Source: JAULUH01 sp032111745 (GTDB lineage Bacteria; Chloroflexota; Anaerolineae; JAAEKA01). Taken from it: DNA of 9,189 nt. The notes under the pieces are model-generated. The model worked only from the letters and a program-made list of their open reading frames with translations, searched no databases and was not told the origin of the DNA. This document shows, in pieces, positions 4,493 through 9,189 of the stretch. Location: positions 1 through 9,189 of the forward strand of contig JAULUH010000132.1 in the NCBI GenBank assembly GCA_032111745.1, given 5' to 3'. The position numbers and the translations under genes were made by a program. The stretch's first letter is position 1; every line of letters begins with the position of its first letter.

Positions 4493-6385
4493 ATGGCGAT
4501 GGATCACGCAGGGCCAGCTCTGCCGAAGACCGGCTACGCAGCTTATCGAGACTGGACGGAGAGCCGCGGCTTCGCCCTGTTTGCCCTGGCCTGTGCCTTC
4601 GGCGCCATCCTGATGTGGCAGGTCTACCGCCCCCTGGCCTGGATACCCCTCCTGGCTGGCCTCCTGCCCTGGGCCCTACGCCTGGCCGCAGGGTACTTCC
4701 CCTTGCGCCGCACCCCCCTTGACCTGCCGATGCTGCTGTTCCTGCTCACCACCGTCATCGCGGTGTGGGCGGCTTACAACCAGCCCTTTGCCCTGGCTAA
4801 GGCCTGGCTGCACGCCGGGGCCATCCTCTTGTTCTACGCCATCGCGCTGCAGCGCCCCAAGGACTTGTGGATCGTCGCCGGCATCTGGAGCTTTTTCGGC
4901 CTCTTCATTGCCGGCTTCGATCTGCTCACCCACAACTGGGCCGATTGGCCCGCCAAGGTCGCTCCCGTCCAGCAGATGGGCCTGCATTGGATGGCCCTGC
5001 GCCCCCAGCTGGGCCTCCCCTACGCCCATCCCAATTTCGTGGCCGGCGTGATCTCGGCCATGCTGCCATTCGTTGTCGCCCTGGCCATCCGGTCCTGGCA
5101 CCAGCGCCGGGTGCTCTCGGCTCTCCTACTAGCCGCCGGGAGCCTGCTGATCCTGCTCATTGTCATTCTTTCCACCACCCGTGGCGTGTGGGTAGGCCTG
5201 GCTGCAACCGCTGGCATGTTGGTGCTTTGGACCCTGTGCTTGCGCCTGGCCCCACGCTGGGGTTGGACCCCGCGCCGGCTCTTTGTGGCCCTGCTCGTAG
5301 GCCTGGCCATTGCCCTGGTGCTGGTCCTTGTCCTGGCCCGCTTCGTGACCCCCCAACCACTGGCCAGCCTGGTGGACTTCTCCACCCGTACCCGCCTGGA
5401 CCAGAACGGGGCCCTGCTGAATCTGATCGAGGACTTCCCCTTGACCGGCGGCGGACTCAACACCTTCCCCGGCCTTTACTCCTGGTACATTCGCGTCACC
5501 CCCCAATATATCTGGCCCCACGGCCACAATACCTATGGCGACATTGCCATGGAACAGGGCCTGCTGGCTTTCTTTGCCCTGGCCTGGATCGCCATCGCCA
5601 GCATCTGGTGGCTGCTAGGCGCGGCTCAACAAGGGCCGGAAAAGCTCCTGGCCCTAGCCGCTCTGTCCAGCCTCAGCATCACCTTGATCCACGGCCTGGT
5701 GTCCGACAACATCTATCATAGCAACATGGCCGTGTTCATGTTTGTCGTTCCGGGCATGGCCGTGGCGCTGCGCGCGGCGCTGCTAGGCTCGATCCCGGCC
5801 GTGACAGTGCCCCCGGCGCATCCCTCCCGCAGCCACAGGCGTTGGGCCGTGCTGGCCGCTGCCCTCGCCGTTTTCCTTGTGCTCGGCTTTCTCTTCCGCC
5901 AGCGGGCCCTGGCCACCTGGTACGCCAACCTGGGCGCCACCCGCATGGCTCGGATCGAGCTCGCCCGCTATGGCACCGGCCAGTGGGATGATACCATCGA
6001 TGTATTGGGACTGGTTCCGGCCGAGGATCTCTTCACCCGTGCGCTGTCCCTGGACCTGCACAACGGCACCGCCTACCATCGCCTGGGCTTGATCGCCCTG
6101 CAACGTCGCGAATTCTCAGAGGCAGTGCGCTACTTGGAGCAGGCCCGCGCCCTGGACCCCGGCCACTGGGGCATCAGCAAGGCCCTGGCTTATGCCTACG
6201 CCTGGACCGGACAATATGACCGCGCCGCCCCCCTGATGCAGTGGAACCCGGACATTGAGGAGGAGTTGGCCGGGCTTGCCCTGCGTTGGCGTAGGCAGGG
6301 CCGGGAAGACCTCGCCGGGCACGCCGAGGCCATGAGCCGGGCGTTGGCCTCCTGGCCGGGGCCCTCCCCGCAGTCCATGCAGTAG
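4493..6385 (+). CDS. O-antigen ligase/polymerase-like (WaaL/Wzy) membrane protein with C-terminal TPR-like region
   Basis: A 630-residue multi-spanning membrane protein. Hydrophobic segments run from about residue 27 to 430 and again at 451-468. The family's large periplasmic loop lies before HGHNTYGDIAMEQG (343-356), which matches the conserved H..N....E.G region of PF04932-type ligases. HPN (179-181), STTRGVW (227-233) and GLNTFPGLY (321-329) are also typical. After the last membrane segment, residues about 510-580 (LFTRALSLDLHNGTAYHRLGLIALQRREF, then FSEAVRYLEQARALDP) read as two TPR-like helical pairs. Proteins of this family join or polymerise lipid-linked glycans outside the inner membrane; in an organism without lipopolysaccharide the substrate may be exopolysaccharide or protein glycans. 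The start follows GGAGG at 4482-4486 by 6 bases; an in-frame ATG at 4499 is the alternative. No glycosyltransferases adjoin it, so its pathway cannot be named. Confidence 0.88.
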   Translation: MAMDHAGPALPKTGYAAYRDWTESRGFALFALACAFGAILMWQVYRPLAWIPLLAGLLPWALRLAAGYFPLRRTPLDLPMLLFLLTTVIAVWAAYNQPFALAKAWLHAGAILLFYAIALQRPKDLWIVAGIWSFFGLFIAGFDLLTHNWADWPAKVAPVQQMGLHWMALRPQLGLPYAHPNFVAGVISAMLPFVVALAIRSWHQRRVLSALLLAAGSLLILLIVILSTTRGVWVGLAATAGMLVLWTLCLRLAPRWGWTPRRLFVALLVGLAIALVLVLVLARFVTPQPLASLVDFSTRTRLDQNGALLNLIEDFPLTGGGLNTFPGLYSWYIRVTPQYIWPHGHNTYGDIAMEQGLLAFFALAWIAIASIWWLLGAAQQGPEKLLALAALSSLSITLIHGLVSDNIYHSNMAVFMFVVPGMAVALRAALLGSIPAVTVPPAHPSRSHRRWAVLAAALAVFLVLGFLFRQRALATWYANLGATRMARIELARYGTGQWDDTIDVLGLVPAEDLFTRALSLDLHNGTAYHRLGLIALQRREFSEAVRYLEQARALDPGHWGISKALAYAYAWTGQYDRAAPLMQWNPDIEEELAGLALRWRRQGREDLAGHAEAMSRALASWPGPSPQSMQ

Positions 6386-6488
6386 CCGTAAGCAGTTGCA
6401 GACTGGGCCGTTTCATATCACAATAAGACAGATTATGTCGTTCAAAGACTCAGGTTTGCCATCACAGCTAGAAAAGGGAGCAACCCGC

Positions 6489-7556
6489 ATGTCCAATCGA
6501 TCGGTCGCGCTCGCCGTCATCGTTCTTCTGGCCTTGGTCCTGTCAGCCTGCCAGCCCATCGCCGTCGTGCCACCCGCCGGGCCCACCACTGCAGCCCAAC
6601 CGGCCGCCGAGGCCCCAGCGCCTGCCGCAGAGGCCACCGAGCTCAAAGTGGTGATCCTGCCCTTCATCTCCTTCGCCCCCTATTTCATCGCTCAGGACGA
6701 AGGTTTCTTCGCCGAGCAGGGCCTGGACGTCGAGCTCGTCAACCTGGTCCAGAACCAGGATGCCGTGGCCGCGCTCATCAGCGGTGAGGTCGACGTCGCC
6801 GCCGGCCTGATGACTGCCGGTATCCTCAACGCCATGGCCCGCGATGCCGGTATTCGCGTCGTGGCCGATAAGGGCTATATTGACCCCAATGGCTGCCCGA
6901 ACATCGCCATCGTCGGCAGCAAGTCCCTGCTCGAGGCCAACCCCGAGCTGACCGCCGACGTGCTGCGCGGCAAGAAGTACCGCGGCGTGCCCGCCAGCTG
7001 GAACGATTACTTCGCCGACAAAGTGCTCAACACTCTTGGCCTCTCCATCGCCGACCTCGAAGACGTGCCGCTCCCGTCGCCCGAACAGGAAGCTGCGCTG
7101 ACCAACGGCGCCGTCGACGTGGTAATCAACAACGAGCCCTGGGTGACGCGCTTCCAGAGGGCCGGTCACATGCCCATCCTGACCCCGGTAACCGAGGCCC
7201 TGCCTGAGTCCCAGTCTGCCGTCATGCTCTACGGCAAGTCGCTGCTGGAGGACAACGTCGACGCCGGCAACCGCTTCATGGTCGCCTATCTTAAGGCCGT
7301 GCGCCAGTACAATGAGGGCAAGACCGATCGCAACCAGGAGATCATGGCCAAATATATGCAGCTCGATCCCGCCACCATGCAGGAGATGTGCTGGCCTACC
7401 CTGCGCGCCGACGGCAGCCTCAACCATGACAGCATCCTGGACTTCCAGGCCTGGACGGTTGAGCGCGGCTTCAGTGACCAAACCCTGCCCATCGAGCAAA
7501 TCGTCGACGAGCGCTCCCTCGATACTGCCAACCAGGTTCTCGACGCCAGCCCATGA
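6489..7556 (+). CDS. ABC transporter substrate-binding lipoprotein, NMT1/THI5-like (nitrate/sulfonate/taurine class)
   Basis: A 355-residue extracytoplasmic solute-binding protein. The signal MSNRSVALAVIVLLALVLSAC ends in a standard lipobox (LSAC) with Cys21 as the lipidated residue, followed by a Pro/Ala linker (about 25-51) tethering it to the membrane. The mature domain begins LKVVILPFISFAPYFIAQDEGFFAEQGLDVEL, the hallmark opening of NMT1/TauA/SsuA-type binding proteins, and continues with ALISGEVDVAAG and GAVDVVINNEPWVTRF, as expected for a two-lobed fold. The ATG at 6489 is preferred over the in-frame ATG at 6396 because AAGGGAG lies 8 bases before it and because it starts the signal peptide. 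The stop overlaps the ATPase start (ATGA at 7553-7556). Relatives bind nitrate, alkanesulfonates, taurine or thiamine pyrimidine precursors; nothing visible selects among them. Confidence 0.9.
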   Translation: MSNRSVALAVIVLLALVLSACQPIAVVPPAGPTTAAQPAAEAPAPAAEATELKVVILPFISFAPYFIAQDEGFFAEQGLDVELVNLVQNQDAVAALISGEVDVAAGLMTAGILNAMARDAGIRVVADKGYIDPNGCPNIAIVGSKSLLEANPELTADVLRGKKYRGVPASWNDYFADKVLNTLGLSIADLEDVPLPSPEQEAALTNGAVDVVINNEPWVTRFQRAGHMPILTPVTEALPESQSAVMLYGKSLLEDNVDAGNRFMVAYLKAVRQYNEGKTDRNQEIMAKYMQLDPATMQEMCWPTLRADGSLNHDSILDFQAWTVERGFSDQTLPIEQIVDERSLDTANQVLDASP

Positions 7557-8347
7557 CCCTTTCACCTGCCGCCGGTTTCACCTGCCAGCGCGTCTCCAAG
7601 CTGTACCCTTCCCGCAACGGCGAAGTCCCAGCCCTGGAGAACGTCACCTTCAGCGTGCAGGAGGCCGAGTTTGTCTGCATCGTGGGGCCCAGTGGCTGCG
7701 GCAAGTCGACCCTGCTCAAGCTGCTCGCCGGCCTGCTGGAACCCTCCACCGGGGAGCTGCGCTTCAGCTCGGAGCCGGCCCCGGGCCAGCCGCGCAACGC
7801 GCTGGTCTTCCAGGAGCACGGCCTGTTCCCCTGGATGACTGTGCTCGACAACGCCACCTTTGGCCTGGAGATGCAGGGCGTGGGAGCGCGGGAGCGCCAG
7901 AGCCGGGGTATGGACATCCTGGCCCAGATGGGGATCGCCGGCTTCGCCCGCCACTATCCCCACGAGCTGTCCATGGGCATGCGCCAGCGCGCGGCCATCG
8001 CTCGCGCCCTGCTCTCCAATCCGCTCCTCTTGCTGATGGACGAGCCTTTCAGCTCCCTGGATGCCCAGAGCCGTCTGGTGATGCAGGAGGAGCTGCTGCG
8101 GATCTGGCGCGATCACCAGCAAATGGTCGTCTTCGTCACCCATGACATCGAGGAAGCCGTGCTCCTGGGTGACCGGGTGCTGGTCATGACCGGCCGGCCA
8201 GGCCGCATCCAGGAGGAGATACGCATTCCCCTGGGCCGCCCGCGCGATCTGCAGGACCGGGACCAACCCCAGGTAAGGGAGATCACATGGCATATCTGGA
8301 AGGCGATCGAACAGGAAGTACGCCGCAGCTTGCAGATGCCCGCCTAG
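7553..8347 (+). CDS. ABC importer ATP-binding protein (SsuB/TauB/NrtD type)
   Basis: A 264-residue nucleotide-binding subunit that powers the importer from the cytoplasmic face. Visible motifs: Walker A GPSGCGKST (45-53), Q-loop VFQEHGLFPW (85-94, Q87), signature LSMGMRQR (139-146), Walker B LLLLMDEP (158-165, catalytic E164), D-loop SSLD (167-170) and switch VTHD (H197). VFQEHGLFPW and the position after the binding-protein gene place it in the nitrate/sulfonate/taurine class. The signature deviates from the usual LSGGMRQR by Met in place of the first Gly. Its ATG overlaps the previous stop by 4 bases (ATGA), a translational-coupling arrangement. Its last 61 bases overlap the start of the permease gene; the tail after residue 235 is poorly conserved in this family. 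Confidence 0.95.
   Translation: MTLSPAAGFTCQRVSKLYPSRNGEVPALENVTFSVQEAEFVCIVGPSGCGKSTLLKLLAGLLEPSTGELRFSSEPAPGQPRNALVFQEHGLFPWMTVLDNATFGLEMQGVGARERQSRGMDILAQMGIAGFARHYPHELSMGMRQRAAIARALLSNPLLLLMDEPFSSLDAQSRLVMQEELLRIWRDHQQMVVFVTHDIEEAVLLGDRVLVMTGRPGRIQEEIRIPLGRPRDLQDRDQPQVREITWHIWKAIEQEVRRSLQMPA
8275..8281 (+). promoter_or_regulatory. Ribosome binding site of the permease, inside the ATPase gene
   Basis: AAGGGAG, 5 bases before the ATG at 8287. It is the reason to accept a start that overlaps the ATPase gene by 61 bases; the next in-frame ATG falls deep inside the membrane domain. Confidence 0.65.
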
Positions 8348-9123
8348 CCACCGAGCAGGAGCAGGAAGGGCCACGCCTCCTGGCCTGGCTGCCGCTAGCC
8401 ATCGCCGCCGCCCTCCTCCTGACCTGGGAGGTCGCCGCTGGCCAGGGCTGGGTGTCTGCGCTGTTCTTCCCCGCGCCTTCCAGGATCGCCCACACCGCCG
8501 TCAAGCTTGGCCTCCAGGGCTCGCTGCTGCAGAACACGGGCACCACCCTGCTGCGCATCGGGCTGGGCGTGCTCATCGGCGGAGGCCTGGGCGCGCTGTT
8601 GGGCCTGGTCATGGGCATGTCGCGCCCGCTGCGTCGGGTGGTCGAGCCCTTCATCTCGGCTGCCCATCCCATCCCCAAGGTCGCCATCTTTCCCCTCATC
8701 CTGATCATGTTCGGGGTCGGCGAGTCCTCCAAAGTTGCCGTCGTCGCCCTGGCCGCCTTCTTTCCCATGCTGATCAGCACCATGAACGGCGTCAGCCAGA
8801 TCCAGTCCATCTACTTCGAGGTCGCCCAGAACTACGGTGCCGGCCGCCTGCAGGAGTTCACCCGAGTCGTGTTGCCGGGCAGCCTGCCTGCCATGCTCAC
8901 TGGCCTGCTCCTGGCCCTGAACATCGCATTGTTGCTCTGCATCGCCGTGGAGATGATCAGCGCCAGCCAGGGCCTGGGCGCCATGATCTGGATGTCCTGG
9001 CAAACCCTGCGCACCGAGGAGCTCTACGCCGCCCTCCTGGTCATCGTCGTCCTGGGGATCGGCTTCAACGTTCTGGTCCACCGCGTGCTGCGGCGCCTGG
9101 TGCCCTGGCAGCCCGAACGCTAG
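8287..9123 (+). CDS. ABC importer permease (SsuC/TauC/NrtB type)
   Basis: A 278-residue inner-membrane permease of the BPD_transp_1 family, presumably acting as a homodimer. Hydrophobic segments lie at about 31-50, 89-110, 132-165, 200-225 and 246-264. TLLRIGLGVLIGGGLGALLGLVMG (87-110) and HPIPKVAIFPLILIMFGVGESSK (127-149) are characteristic of the sulfonate/nitrate/taurine permeases. EVAQNYGAGRLQEFTRVVLPGSLP (178-201) is the EAA loop that docks on the ATPase. The first 28 residues are charged, cytoplasmic and encoded in the overlap with the ATPase gene. The unit ends with TAG at 9121-9123. The three genes form one tightly packed operon with the binding protein first, which fits a higher yield of that subunit. 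Confidence 0.93.
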   Translation: MAYLEGDRTGSTPQLADARLATEQEQEGPRLLAWLPLAIAAALLLTWEVAAGQGWVSALFFPAPSRIAHTAVKLGLQGSLLQNTGTTLLRIGLGVLIGGGLGALLGLVMGMSRPLRRVVEPFISAAHPIPKVAIFPLILIMFGVGESSKVAVVALAAFFPMLISTMNGVSQIQSIYFEVAQNYGAGRLQEFTRVVLPGSLPAMLTGLLLALNIALLLCIAVEMISASQGLGAMIWMSWQTLRTEELYAALLVIVVLGIGFNVLVHRVLRRLVPWQPER

Positions 9124-9134
9124 CCCCTTTTCCG

Positions 9135-9159
9135 CCAGTCCACCAACGTAGTGGCCTGG
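9135..9159 (+). terminator. Weak hairpin after the ABC operon
   Basis: CCAG-T-CCAC, loop CAACGTA, GTGG-C-CTGG: eight base pairs with one internal mismatch, 11 bases after the permease stop. The following ATTGAGTCGTT is not a real T run, so terminator function is only suggested by position. Confidence 0.3.
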
Positions 9160-9189
9160 ATTGAGTCGTTCATGCAAACACTTGCCGGT

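Noticed and set aside
6411..6440. Promoter for the ABC operon in the AT-rich stretch (TTTCAT ... TATGTC, and a GACA-N5-TGTC dyad)
   Set aside because: Both boxes are poor matches to consensus; a promoter here is likely but cannot be placed.
6396..6488. Earlier ATG for the binding protein
   Set aside because: It would place 31 extra residues before a clean lipoprotein signal; the ATG at 6489 has a good ribosome site.
6543..7565. Long antisense open frame (340 codons) opposite the binding-protein gene, with similar ones at 7562-8374 and 8395-9177
   Set aside because: Low-complexity products rich in Gly, Ala, His, Gln and Asp with no family resemblance. They mirror the GC-rich third-position pattern of the well-supported ABC genes on the other strand.
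9171..9189. Start of a further gene at the right edge (ATG CAA ACA CTT GCC GGT)
   Set aside because: Only six codons are visible, and no convincing ribosome binding site precedes the ATG.

Overview
The window is GC-rich, with long lipoprotein linkers rich in Pro and Ala and a protein repertoire typical of the Chloroflexota (Anaerolineae/Caldilineae-like). That assignment is an impression from protein style, not a computed result. It carries seven complete genes, one gene cut by the left edge, and about 0.9 kb of intergenic DNA. No tRNA, rRNA, CRISPR array or insertion sequence was seen.

Left part, minus strand. A divergent promoter near 3560-3585 (TTGACA, 16 bp, TATGAT) drives a three-gene unit reading leftward: a SPASM-type radical SAM protein with an AbrB-like N-terminal domain that resembles the tungsten-cofactor oxidoreductase maturases, then two small MoaD/ThiS-like beta-grasp proteins packed head to tail. 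The first MoaD-like protein ends in Gly-Gly-Gly. The second has lost the di-glycine end and carries a short extra tail. The tungsten oxidoreductase that normally accompanies such genes is not in the window. Further left, and also on the minus strand, is a DEAD-box RNA helicase cut by the window edge. Its 326-base upstream gap holds a good promoter, a 10-bp hairpin at the predicted transcription start, and a second hairpin with a T-rich tail.

Middle, plus strand. A small predicted lipoprotein of unknown function (3751-4311) is divergent from the radical SAM unit. After it comes a stand-alone O-antigen ligase/polymerase-like membrane protein with a C-terminal TPR-like region (4493-6385) and its own extended -10 promoter.

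Right part, plus strand. A complete ABC importer of the nitrate/sulfonate/taurine/pyrimidine-precursor type is encoded as lipoprotein substrate-binding protein, ATPase and permease. The genes overlap by 4 bp and by 61 bp, which indicates translational coupling. The substrate cannot be read from the sequence.

The parts most worth following are the oxidoreductase-less tungsten-maturase cassette with its tailless/GG-less MoaD pair, its promoter with repeated ATCA/TGAT half-sites, and the structured leader of the helicase.
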